From an uncultured Gemmatimonadota bacterium (lineage in GTDB: Bacteria > Gemmatimonadota > Gemmatimonadetes > Palauibacterales > Palauibacteraceae): DNA of 64,000 nucleotides. The stretch spans positions 487,752 to 551,751 of the forward strand of contig CAJWLK010000001.1 of the NCBI GenBank assembly GCA_913043255.1, given 5' to 3'. Under the pieces are notes generated by a model that had not been told where the DNA came from, did not search any database, and worked only from the letters and a program-made list of their open reading frames with translations. This document shows, piece by piece, positions 34,769 to 43,456 of this stretch. The first letter of the stretch is position 1. Every line of letters starts with the position of its first letter. Both the position numbers and the translations under genes were made by a program.

Positions 34769-36157
34769 TCAGACGCCTAGGGTTCCAATCAGGTCAGATC
34801 GAGTCAGGATAGACAGTTCACCATCTCGTTGTCGAACCAAAACTGCTGGACAGGCAGCACCAAGGTTGCTCGCAAAGTCCTGGACCGCACTCGAGTGTTC
34901 AACAATCGGGAACGGTTCGCCCATCAGGGCTTGGACCAATCGGGCCCGTGCATCCAGATCCTCAATGAGCGAGCGCAAAATATCGCGTTCAGTCAAACTT
35001 CCAACGACTGCATCACCCTCAGTCACTGGAACCTGTGATATGGCATGCTTTCGCATAAGCTTAATAGCGTCTTCAAGCGTCGTATCCGCCGATACTGATA
35101 CAAGCGCTTTGCTGTCAACTTTTTCCGATCGTTGGCGTACTAGCGCTTCAGCGGTGAATACCTGGCCTTCTTCAAGGAAACCATGCTCCCGCATCCACAC
35201 ATCATTGTAGATCTTTCCGAGAGAGCGATAGCCACCGTCCGGCATAATGATGACCAGCACACTATCCTCGTTCAGCTCATGGGAGTGCGCTTCCATCCAC
35301 TGGAGAGCACCTGCCATCGCCATTCCAGACGATCCGCCCAGGAATAACCCCTCTTCTTCGCAAAGCCGACGGGTCATACGCATAGATTCTTTGTCAGTCA
35401 CTCGTACATAATCATCGACCAAGTCGAAGTTCATATTTCCAGCGAGAATATCTTCGCCTACCCCTTCAGTTACATAGGGATAGATCTCCTTCTCGTCGAA
35501 CTCGCCCGTATGAAAGTACTTCCAATAGACCGAACCATAGGGATCTACACCGACGACTTTGACATCTGGATTTTTTTCCTTGAGGTATGTTGCGATCCCT
35601 GAAATAGTTCCGCCCGTTCCTGCTCCGACAATGAGGTGAGTGACCTTACCTTCCGTCTGCTGCCAGATTTCTGGCCCCGTCGTTCGAATATGTGCTTGGG
35701 TATTCGCTGGGTTGTCGTATTGGTTCACATATACTGAGTTGGGTGTTTCGGCAGCTAACCGGCGTGCAACTGAGTAGTAGGAACGCGGATCCTCCGAATC
35801 TACTGCGGTCGGGCAAACAATAACCTGGGCTCCTAACGCTCGGAGTAATGCGATCTTTTCCGGACTCTGTTTATCTGTAGTCGTGAAAATGCACTTGTAC
35901 CCACGGGTAATCGCAGCCAAAGCCAAACCAACCCCTGTGTTCCCACTAGTGCCTTCAACAATGGTTCCGCCCGGCTTGAGTTCTCCATTTTCGACGGCCG
36001 CGTCGATCATAGAAACCCCTATTCGGTCCTTAACGGAGCCACCAGGGCTGAAGAACTCGAGCTTCGCAAGAACCGTTCCGGGGAGCTCTCTTACCAGATG
36101 GTTGAGACGAACCAGAGGAGTATCTCCGATGGTCCCAAGAACGTCATGGTGCCACAT
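34769..36157 (-). CDS. Cystathionine beta-synthase
   Basis: PLP enzyme condensing serine and homocysteine, or a closely related cysteine synthase. 462 residues. PLP Lys is in FSPGGSVKDRIGVSMI, the substrate loop is GTSGNTGVGLAL, the phosphate-binding loop GAGTGGTISG, and GLFLGGSSGMAMAGAL closes the domain. About 110 C-terminal residues form a CBS pair (VSVSADTTLEDAIKLMRKHAISQVPV), a layout shared with cystathionine beta-synthases rather than CysK. The heme-binding N-terminus of animal enzymes is absent. The start ATG is followed directly by GTIGDTPLVRLN. Confidence 0.92.
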   Translation of the reverse strand: MWHHDVLGTIGDTPLVRLNHLVRELPGTVLAKLEFFSPGGSVKDRIGVSMIDAAVENGELKPGGTIVEGTSGNTGVGLALAAITRGYKCIFTTTDKQSPEKIALLRALGAQVIVCPTAVDSEDPRSYYSVARRLAAETPNSVYVNQYDNPANTQAHIRTTGPEIWQQTEGKVTHLIVGAGTGGTISGIATYLKEKNPDVKVVGVDPYGSVYWKYFHTGEFDEKEIYPYVTEGVGEDILAGNMNFDLVDDYVRVTDKESMRMTRRLCEEEGLFLGGSSGMAMAGALQWMEAHSHELNEDSVLVIIMPDGGYRSLGKIYNDVWMREHGFLEEGQVFTAEALVRQRSEKVDSKALVSVSADTTLEDAIKLMRKHAISQVPVTEGDAVVGSLTERDILRSLIEDLDARARLVQALMGEPFPIVEHSSAVQDFASNLGAACPAVLVRQRDGELSILTRSDLIGTLGV

Positions 36158-36340
36158 ACTTCCCCTCTCCTGTACTCCTTCAATTTTTACCCAGCAGGGC
36201 CGTTAAAAAGATGTAGTCCAACCTATCCCCACAGCAAACAGTCCACGATCCCAGTTAGATAACGAACGGGCATTTTCGCCGATAGTTGTGATTACGTGTA
36301 GGTTGCTCACACTTCCGAATCCAAGGCTCAACGAAAGAAC

Positions 36341-37699
36341 ATGGAAGACTTAACTAAGGGATCGATCCCTCGGCACGTTATCAAACTAGCTATTCCGATC
36401 GCAGTCGGGATGGTATTCCAAACACTATATCACCTTGTAGACCTGTACTTCGTTGCCAAGATCGGCGATTCAGCAATCGCCGGGTTAACCTCAGCTGGTA
36501 CGATTTCATTCCTGGTAATGGCGTTAACGCAGGTCATCGGTGTTGGAACGATGGCACTCATCGCACAGGCGAGCGGTCGAAAAGACCAAACAGACGCGAA
36601 CCTGATTTTCAACCAAAGCCTTGGACTTGCAGCGGCCTGCGCGCTACTGACCCTTGCTGGGGGTTACGCATTGGCCGGGTGGTACATGGGTACGCTAGGT
36701 GCTGACACCGATACAGTAAATGCAGGCACCCAGTATTTGTGGTGGGTCCTTCCAGGTCTTTCTCTCCAGTTTGCGCTTGTCTGTATGGGGTCTGCTCTCC
36801 GAGGCACGGGTATCGTAAAACCAGCCATCTATGTTCAAGTGTTCACTGTTACACTCAACGCGATATTGGCACCATTTATGATCGATGGCTGGGTGACGGG
36901 ACGTCCACTTGGGGTGATGGGGGCGGGGTTGTCGACCTCAATATCAATATCGGTGGGCGTGTTAGTGCTGTTCCTGTATTTTATCCGTCTCGAACGATAC
37001 GTGACTTTCCGTTCTGATCAACTGCGCCCACGGTGGAATGCCTGGAAACGGATTTTGCATATAGGCGTTCCTCCGGGCGGCGAGTTCGTCATGATGTTCT
37101 TCTATATGGCGGTGATCTACTGGGCCATCCGCGACTTCGGCCCTGATGCACAGGCCGGCTTTGGTACCGGCTCACGGGTCATGCAGGCGATTTTCCTTCC
37201 AGCGATGGCAATTTCTTTCGCCACAGCTCCAGTCAGCGGCCAGAATGTTGGTGCCCGTCAGAATGATCGTGTGCGTGAGACGTATCGATGGTCCGTCCTT
37301 ACTGGAGGCGCGATCATGCTGATGTTGACTCTCCTGTGTCAGTTACAACCAGAATTTCTCGTTAGCCAATTCACCGATGACAGCGCAGTGATCGTTGTGG
37401 GGGGAGAGTTTCTGCAAATCATCTCGTGGAACTTCGTTGCAATCGGATTCATCTTCACGTGCTCAAGCCTGTTCCAAGCACTAGGAAACACCATCCCGAC
37501 GCTTCTGGCCAGCGCGACTCGACTAGTCTTGTTCGTGATACCCGCGGTCCTACTTTCACGTTGGGCAGGGTTTGAGCTCCACCACCTATGGTATCTATCG
37601 GTTACTACCGCGATCCTGCAGGCTATCATGAATTGGGGGTTGTTGCGGATCGAGTTTCGGCGAAGACTGGGGGCAAGCAAAGAGCTTAGGCCTAGCTAG
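36341..37699 (+). CDS. MATE family efflux transporter
   Basis: Cation-coupled multidrug or metabolite exporter in the inner membrane. The 452 residues open with KGSIPRHVIKLAIPIAVGMVFQTLYHLVDLYFVAKIGDSAIAGL, the usual first helix pair of MatE domains, and the second repeat is visible around HIGVPPGGEFVMMFFYMAVI. About 12 membrane helices can be picked out. The substrate is unknown. The gene is divergent from cystathionine beta-synthase across 183 bases. Confidence 0.93.
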   Translation: MEDLTKGSIPRHVIKLAIPIAVGMVFQTLYHLVDLYFVAKIGDSAIAGLTSAGTISFLVMALTQVIGVGTMALIAQASGRKDQTDANLIFNQSLGLAAACALLTLAGGYALAGWYMGTLGADTDTVNAGTQYLWWVLPGLSLQFALVCMGSALRGTGIVKPAIYVQVFTVTLNAILAPFMIDGWVTGRPLGVMGAGLSTSISISVGVLVLFLYFIRLERYVTFRSDQLRPRWNAWKRILHIGVPPGGEFVMMFFYMAVIYWAIRDFGPDAQAGFGTGSRVMQAIFLPAMAISFATAPVSGQNVGARQNDRVRETYRWSVLTGGAIMLMLTLLCQLQPEFLVSQFTDDSAVIVVGGEFLQIISWNFVAIGFIFTCSSLFQALGNTIPTLLASATRLVLFVIPAVLLSRWAGFELHHLWYLSVTTAILQAIMNWGLLRIEFRRRLGASKELRPS

Positions 37700-37742
37700 G
37701 CCGGTGGAGAGGCATAATCAACTCTCTACGTCATTCTGCTGC

Positions 37743-38642
37743 TCATCCTCCCGTTAGCTTCTCACTTAGCTCCTTGAGTCTTGCGCGAGCTTTCTTGTCG
37801 TATGCCTGATCGTGTGCCCGCGCAGGCCGGAGCCCATTAAAATACTGGCCACCCACAATCTCCGCGGACTCGATCAGTTGCATGACCGCATCTGCCCCTT
37901 CGCTAATCGTCGCCCTGGGTTCGACACCTAATCGTCTGACCATTTCCGTCGGCATCAACGTGGCCGGGTGCAGAGCATTAACCATGATGTCAGTACTCTC
38001 CAGTTCCTCTGCCAGATCGAAGGTGTGCAAAATCTGGGCGAGCTTACTCTGCGCATAAGCCCGCCGTCCACTGAAATCATTTTCAATCATCACATCGTTA
38101 AAGTCGATCGGCGCCTGCGCACCGGAAGACACATTAACGATCCGCGATGGTGTACTTGCCTCGAGTAACGGCATCAGTATGCGGGTAAGCAGAAACGGGG
38201 AAAGATAGTTGACTTGAAAGCGAAACTCGTGGCCATCCTTCGATAGGATACGATCATCAGGTGATGAACCCATCCCCGCATTATTTACAAGTACATCGAG
38301 TCGGTCGTACTCACGCAAAATCAAGTTTCCGAAGGTGCGCACCTCTTCAAAGGAAGAAAAATCAGCAGCGAAAAATCGGGCACTCCCATGACCTTCGCTC
38401 TCAATCTCGTCGATGAGTGCCGCACCCCGTTCTTGATTGCGCCCATGTACAATGACATGAGCACCACGCGAGGCTAATCGACGGGCGACTTCGCGACCGA
38501 GACCGCTCGTCGATCCGGTAACCAAAATGACCTGTTGCTCCAGATCAAGCGCCTGAACCGATTGCGCCTCGGCTTTCATAAGACCCAAAAGCGTACCCCC
38601 CACTACACCAACCCAGATAGCCATATATTTTGAAGCGCTCAT
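37743..38642 (-). CDS. Short-chain dehydrogenase/reductase with N-terminal membrane segment
   Basis: NAD(P)-dependent oxidoreductase. The Rossmann motif VILVTGSTSGLGREVARRL, the NNAGMG motif and the catalytic Ser with YAQSKLA (Tyr and Lys) are complete. Before these lies an N-terminal hydrophobic stretch (YMAIWVGVVGGTLLGLMKAEAQ) that looks like a signal or anchor, unusual for a cytoplasmic SDR. The start at ATG 38642 (MSASKY) is preferred to 38681. The retinol-dehydrogenase-like subgroup is the closest I recognise. Substrate unknown. Confidence 0.85.
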   Translation of the reverse strand: MSASKYMAIWVGVVGGTLLGLMKAEAQSVQALDLEQQVILVTGSTSGLGREVARRLASRGAHVIVHGRNQERGAALIDEIESEGHGSARFFAADFSSFEEVRTFGNLILREYDRLDVLVNNAGMGSSPDDRILSKDGHEFRFQVNYLSPFLLTRILMPLLEASTPSRIVNVSSGAQAPIDFNDVMIENDFSGRRAYAQSKLAQILHTFDLAEELESTDIMVNALHPATLMPTEMVRRLGVEPRATISEGADAVMQLIESAEIVGGQYFNGLRPARAHDQAYDKKARARLKELSEKLTGG

Positions 38643-38899
38643 TTTCAACCTCAATACCCTCGCCACGTTACTTCCTCGCATGGTCTGACAACTCCGTCTT
38701 CGTTTCTCTATTCAGAACAACACAGATAGACTCAATCGTGGCCTCCTAAGCCCCACAAGACAAGCTTGCAGGTCACCAAGGGGAACGCACGGCATAAATT
38801 ATTATAATTCGGAGACCTCTAGCGCAGTTGACCATACCTTAGGAACGTCAGACAGCAAATATCACACTTTTACGGCTTCTGAATGGGAGAAATGTATTC

Positions 38900-40198
38900 A
38901 TGGCCCTCCTTGCCAATCGACTGACGAATCTTGGCACCGAGAACGCGTTCAAAGTGGGGGAAGACATCCAGACCTGCGTTGACCGAGGCATGGACGTTAT
39001 CAAGTTCAACCTCGGTGCTCCAGATTTTCGCAGCGCACCTCACTTGAATCAGGTCTCCATTACCGAACTAGAGGCCGGAAACTCCGGCTACTGCGACCCA
39101 GCAGGGATTGCATCCTTTCGACAGGCGATCGCCAACCACGTCCGACTCTCCCGTGGCATCGACGTAACACCTGATCAAGTCATCGTAACCCCCGGTGCCA
39201 AACCACCCATCGGATATACATTTCAAACGTATGTGAACCCTGGCGATGAAGTTGTGTACCCGAGTCCCGGATTCCCCATTTATGAATCGTGGGTAACATT
39301 CGTTGGTGCCACACCTGTACCGATCCAACTAAGCGAAGACACGGGATTCGCGTTTACCGCCGAAGAGCTAGCTGCTCACCTCACAGAGCGAACGAAGCTG
39401 ATTATTCTCTGCTCTCCATCAAATCCTACCGGTGGTGTCCTATCCAGAGAAAATCTTCGGGATATCGCGAACGTCATTCGTGACCGCTGCAGACCGGACG
39501 TTCGGATCTATGCAGATGAGATATACGAACACATTTTATTCGATGGTCAAAAGCACCACAGCATCTTTTCCGAAGAAGGAATGCCAGAGCGCACCGTGCT
39601 CGTCAGCGGCCACTCCAAGGGGTTTGCTATGACCGGGTGGAGACTTGGGTGGGCAGTTCTACCTACAACCGATGAGGCCGCGATTTTCAAACAGCTGAAC
39701 ATCAACACCATTTCATGCGTCCCCCCTTTTCTTCAGGAAGGGGGCCGTGCGGCCTACGAAGACCCTTCAACGATAAAGACGGTTTCTGAGATGGTCACTG
39801 CGTTTGAACGGCGCCGAGATTGGGTGGTTCCAGCCTTGAACAGTATTACTGGCGTAACCTGCCAGTTGCCCAAAGGCTCATTCTACGTATTCCCTAACGT
39901 TGCCGGGGTATGCGACAAGCTTGGGATCTTCGAGGCTTATGAAGCCCTGTCGTCAACGGCTAAGAGAAAGACGACACCGGGAGGGATGCTCCAGATGTTT
40001 CTGCTCTATCGATACGGTGTCGCAACCATGGATCGTGCATCATTCGGTCGCATCGGCTCTGAGGGACAACATTTTCTACGACTTTCAATTGCTAACAGTA
40101 TGGATGACATCCAAAGAGGCATCGCTCGGATTAAAGAAGCTGTTGATGACTCCAATGGGTTCACAAACTTTGTGAAAGAAGAACGGCTTTGGGATTAA
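38900..40198 (+). CDS. PLP-dependent aminotransferase, class I/II (aspartate aminotransferase-like)
   Basis: Cytoplasmic fold-type I aminotransferase of 432 residues. Motifs: KFNLGAPDFRSAPHL at the N-terminus, CSPSNPTGGVLSRENL, YADEIYEHILFDG, and the PLP Lys in VSGHSKGFAMTGWRLGW. The conserved Arg for the substrate carboxylate is in FLRLSIANSMDDI. Aspartate, aromatic and related amino acids are all possible substrates. The ATG follows GGGAG with a somewhat long spacing. It lies divergent from the SDR. Confidence 0.88.
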   Translation: MALLANRLTNLGTENAFKVGEDIQTCVDRGMDVIKFNLGAPDFRSAPHLNQVSITELEAGNSGYCDPAGIASFRQAIANHVRLSRGIDVTPDQVIVTPGAKPPIGYTFQTYVNPGDEVVYPSPGFPIYESWVTFVGATPVPIQLSEDTGFAFTAEELAAHLTERTKLIILCSPSNPTGGVLSRENLRDIANVIRDRCRPDVRIYADEIYEHILFDGQKHHSIFSEEGMPERTVLVSGHSKGFAMTGWRLGWAVLPTTDEAAIFKQLNINTISCVPPFLQEGGRAAYEDPSTIKTVSEMVTAFERRRDWVVPALNSITGVTCQLPKGSFYVFPNVAGVCDKLGIFEAYEALSSTAKRKTTPGGMLQMFLLYRYGVATMDRASFGRIGSEGQHFLRLSIANSMDDIQRGIARIKEAVDDSNGFTNFVKEERLWD

Positions 40199-40285
40199 TG
40201 CAGTTTCATACAGGGGAAATCGAAAGCCATGGATGGGCCGTGTGAGAAAGCGAGCGGCGACAGTTGCAATGAAGCAAGAGACTCC

Positions 40286-41266
40286 ATGAAGAGAGGCCGG
40301 AGTTCGATTACCCGACAACTCGGACAGACGGCCCTATTACAGATAGGACTCCTAGCCGCTTCAACACCAGCGAGCGCCCAGGAGGTTGGAATGCTCGTCC
40401 TCGAAGCTCCGGCGAGCATTGAATCTGCAGCCTACGGAAACACTCCTTATTTCTTCAGCAATGAGGCAGCCCTCCTCTTTTATTCTCCGGCTCTCATCGA
40501 ACAGTTGTCAGGTGTCGCCGCTGGCTTCCAGCGCTATGGAACAGAAGGAACACTCACGACCTTATCTGGAGCAGGGACCGGCCTAGGTGGCGGTTTTGCC
40601 GCTGGATTTCAGTACATGAGCTACGACACACCGCTCTCGTTCCTCACGGAGCGAGACCTTCAAAGTTTCACCTTCACCCAAGGAGAACACGGCGTAACTG
40701 AGTTCGTAGGATCGATCGGCTACGCCCGCACAGTTCTTGGTGTCCACACGGGGGTCGCACTAAAGTATATGCAGCAAATCGTTGACTCCACTCAAGATCA
40801 GACGTGGGCTGCGGATTTCGGCCTAGCGAAAGAAGTGGGGAGGACAATGATTAGTCTTACCGCCAAAAACCTCGGCTCGGACCTCAAGATCGTGGAGCAT
40901 CTCTGCGCCACGTGCGACCCAACCGAACTACTCGTGACCCACGACCTCGAGCTACCAACACAAATTGTGGCAGGGGTTTCAGTGGAACAGTTTGAGGTTG
41001 GAGAGTTCGACATGATACTGACTAGCCAAGTCATGAGACGGCGAGACGGAGAATTGATACCAGCCGGGGGGGTCGAAGTCTCCTACTGGCCAGTACAAGG
41101 ATACACATTTCGGATCCGAGCTGGTCTCCAACGCGTTACCGAAGAAGACCGAAGCCCATTTACAGTTGGAGCTGGGTTTACGGGAGACAACATTACGATC
41201 GAGTACGCCTTTCAATCTTTCGACGAGAGAGGAAGTGCACATCGATTTGGCCTCCGGTGGCACTAG
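40286..41266 (+). CDS. PorV/PorQ-like outer-membrane beta-barrel protein
   Basis: Exported protein of about 326 residues. A signal peptide (LLQIGLLAASTPASAQ) precedes a mature part of alternating hydrophobic strands rich in Gly, Tyr and Phe. The start EVGMLVLEAPASIESAAYGN and the element NEAALLFYSPALIEQLSG resemble the PorV/PorQ and UPF0164 barrels, where the phrase corresponds to NPA-type turns. It ends in FGLRWH. The start is moved to the internal ATG 40286. Its end overlaps by 4 bases that of the convergent lipoprotein hydrolase. Assignment is by pattern rather than strong motifs. Confidence 0.65.
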   Translation: MKRGRSSITRQLGQTALLQIGLLAASTPASAQEVGMLVLEAPASIESAAYGNTPYFFSNEAALLFYSPALIEQLSGVAAGFQRYGTEGTLTTLSGAGTGLGGGFAAGFQYMSYDTPLSFLTERDLQSFTFTQGEHGVTEFVGSIGYARTVLGVHTGVALKYMQQIVDSTQDQTWAADFGLAKEVGRTMISLTAKNLGSDLKIVEHLCATCDPTELLVTHDLELPTQIVAGVSVEQFEVGEFDMILTSQVMRRRDGELIPAGGVEVSYWPVQGYTFRIRAGLQRVTEEDRSPFTVGAGFTGDNITIEYAFQSFDERGSAHRFGLRWH

Positions 41267-43317
41267 CGAACATCCGGGATGGGGGCGGCGGATTGAAAAA
41301 ATCCATGGTCCATCTTGGAGAAACCAATGTCATCAACAACCACCGTGCCAGCTTGATTCTGATCGAAGATAAGCTCGATTTTCCGAATTGAACCTGGGTC
41401 AAACGTGGAATCCCCATCCACGAAATCTGACAGGGGGATGGAGTATGATTGAAGCACTAGCTCCCATTGTTTTTCAAACCTCTCATCGTCGTTGCGGCGG
41501 CGAACTTTAATGTCGAGTGGTTTTCGGATCGCACCATATGTAGAGAGACGCACCCTGCTCGACGTACCGGACGCATCACTGAGCTCAATCGTCAAATCGA
41601 CTGGCTCATCGTCGATCCCACTGGACGATTCACCATCTACGGGTGACGAAATATCCTTGAACTCATCCTCGTCACCTCTTCCTACATTTACATGCCCTTT
41701 GGCATCTCGGAGTGGCGGTCTTTCGTCTAATGCAGACAAGAGAAGATCAAGCGTCGAGGTTGACGACAACTCCAATTCTCTCGTCAGCGAGGAAGGGATA
41801 ACGAGCGAGTAACTAGCCGGCGATCTGACAAGGGTGTCTACACCAGCGATCATGTTGTTCCAGCCTAACCACACCCCATACGTCCCTTGATGTTTCGGCG
41901 TCGTGGACCGATTTCCCGAACGAAGCGGTAATAGGTCCTCACGCCAAGTCGCGAGTGATTTTCCTTCAATTCTGGTGCCCTTCGCCGTTCCTGAAGTGAC
42001 GTCTATGTCCTCATCAAATGCAGCAATAGGGCGAAACGTGCTGGTTTGGAATCGTGTCACGTACATCGTCTTCGGAAGCCACTCGCCGATCATCCGGTGG
42101 TCGCGGAATAAGGGCATGTAATCTTTGTTTTCAAGCAATGTCGTTTCAAGGAACGCGGAAATGTAGATCTTACCCATCTCCCTCTGATCTTCCGGGTCAA
42201 TCAAACCTCTGAGATCAAGGATACGACCGCTTCGTGGACCGACGTCTTTGTTGCCCCAACCCGTATTCCATTGTCCGTGGTTTGCACGGTACATGTAGAT
42301 CGCAGTCTTGAAGTACTCCTCATCATCAGTGAATGCCAACCGATGGTATAAACGTAAGCCGTGAAAACTTGTCACATCACCATCGTGTGATCCGTGAAAC
42401 ACCATATAGTTCACATTTTCGACAGGAACGAGACGACCGGTGGGGAGGTATTGCCCATCTACGGGTGCAATTGCGATGATCGACCGGATTCCATAGCCGA
42501 AATTGAATTCGAGGGACGCGTCGTCAGGGTATCTCTCCAAATGATTGAATGCCGCAGCATGGCCAACAGCCTCTCCACCACGCGAGTGTCCGATTAATGC
42601 AATTCGTCCAAAATCAATTTTGCCCGCAAAGGGAGTGGAGTCAGATTCCGCAAACTTTTTCCACGCGTCGAGGTGTTTTAGCAGCAACCAACCTCGACCG
42701 TCATTTTCATTGCGGATACTACCGTTAATAAAGTTCATGTCGACGGAACTGAAAACGAAACCACGGCTGGCCAACAGTTCTCCGAGATATCCATACCCAG
42801 GATCGGAGAAGTCCTTCATGTTGTGGTTGCCGTGAACAATCAAAACGAGGGGGAATGGCCCACTTCCTTCCGGGTACCAAACACGCCCGTTGATTGGAAA
42901 CTCTTCAGGCGTGAACCCCCAGTACTCGTTTCGCTCATCGCCGGAGGAACCCAGGCTCACCAGTTTTGAGGCGTCAACAGACTCTGTGACAATCGATACC
43001 GAATCTCGGTACTCGATCCGATTCTTATCGGTCCCACTTCCGTAATAGAGCCGACGCACCTGATATGGGCCTGGACGAGCTGGGTTGGGGTAATCAAGTG
43101 CTTGTTGAGCCAATACTGTAACGTGATCGGAGGGCGTAAGATTAAGTGAACCGGAACAAGCCAGACTCGTTGGAAGGAGAACTGCCAGACATAGTTGAAT
43201 GCTTCTGGAAATCTGGACAAAAGAGCTGAACGAGGCGTTCGCCTGCACATCTTGTCGTGAGTCAGTTGGAGTGGGCGACACCAGTAGATGGTTCTGACGA
43301 TTTGTGGGAGATCGCAT
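41263..43317 (-). CDS. Predicted lipoprotein alpha/beta hydrolase with a C-terminal jelly-roll-like part
   Basis: Protein of about 684 residues. A lipobox-like LPTSLAC near residue 55 of the mature reading suggests lipid anchoring. The hydrolase core spans roughly residues 140-400: LVLIVHGNHNMKDFS, RIALIGHSRGGEAVGHAAAF (nucleophile Ser), and FHGSHDGDV. The last 200 residues are beta-rich and contain a carbohydrate-module-like ending (RKIELIFDQNQAGTVVVDDI). It may act on esters or polysaccharide-linked groups, but the substrate is not evident. The ATG at 43317 follows AAGGTC; the N-region before the lipobox is unusually long. Confidence 0.7.
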   Translation of the reverse strand: MRSPTNRQNHLLVSPTPTDSRQDVQANASFSSFVQISRSIQLCLAVLLPTSLACSGSLNLTPSDHVTVLAQQALDYPNPARPGPYQVRRLYYGSGTDKNRIEYRDSVSIVTESVDASKLVSLGSSGDERNEYWGFTPEEFPINGRVWYPEGSGPFPLVLIVHGNHNMKDFSDPGYGYLGELLASRGFVFSSVDMNFINGSIRNENDGRGWLLLKHLDAWKKFAESDSTPFAGKIDFGRIALIGHSRGGEAVGHAAAFNHLERYPDDASLEFNFGYGIRSIIAIAPVDGQYLPTGRLVPVENVNYMVFHGSHDGDVTSFHGLRLYHRLAFTDDEEYFKTAIYMYRANHGQWNTGWGNKDVGPRSGRILDLRGLIDPEDQREMGKIYISAFLETTLLENKDYMPLFRDHRMIGEWLPKTMYVTRFQTSTFRPIAAFDEDIDVTSGTAKGTRIEGKSLATWREDLLPLRSGNRSTTPKHQGTYGVWLGWNNMIAGVDTLVRSPASYSLVIPSSLTRELELSSTSTLDLLLSALDERPPLRDAKGHVNVGRGDEDEFKDISSPVDGESSSGIDDEPVDLTIELSDASGTSSRVRLSTYGAIRKPLDIKVRRRNDDERFEKQWELVLQSYSIPLSDFVDGDSTFDPGSIRKIELIFDQNQAGTVVVDDIGFSKMDHGFFQSAAPIPDVR

Positions 43318-43456
43318 GACCTTAAGCTGAAACCATAAACCCGGTAAGTGCAAGGAGTAGAGGTGAGGTTAACACTCTCTTGCAGACCTTGAACATCTGG
43401 CACATAGCGGGTTCACCTTACCAGATTGTTCAATAGCCTAACCAAGGAGTTATCGG

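Noticed and set aside
38803-38808. TATAAT in AATTATTATAATT upstream of the aminotransferase
   Set aside because: No -35 element at a usual distance on either strand.
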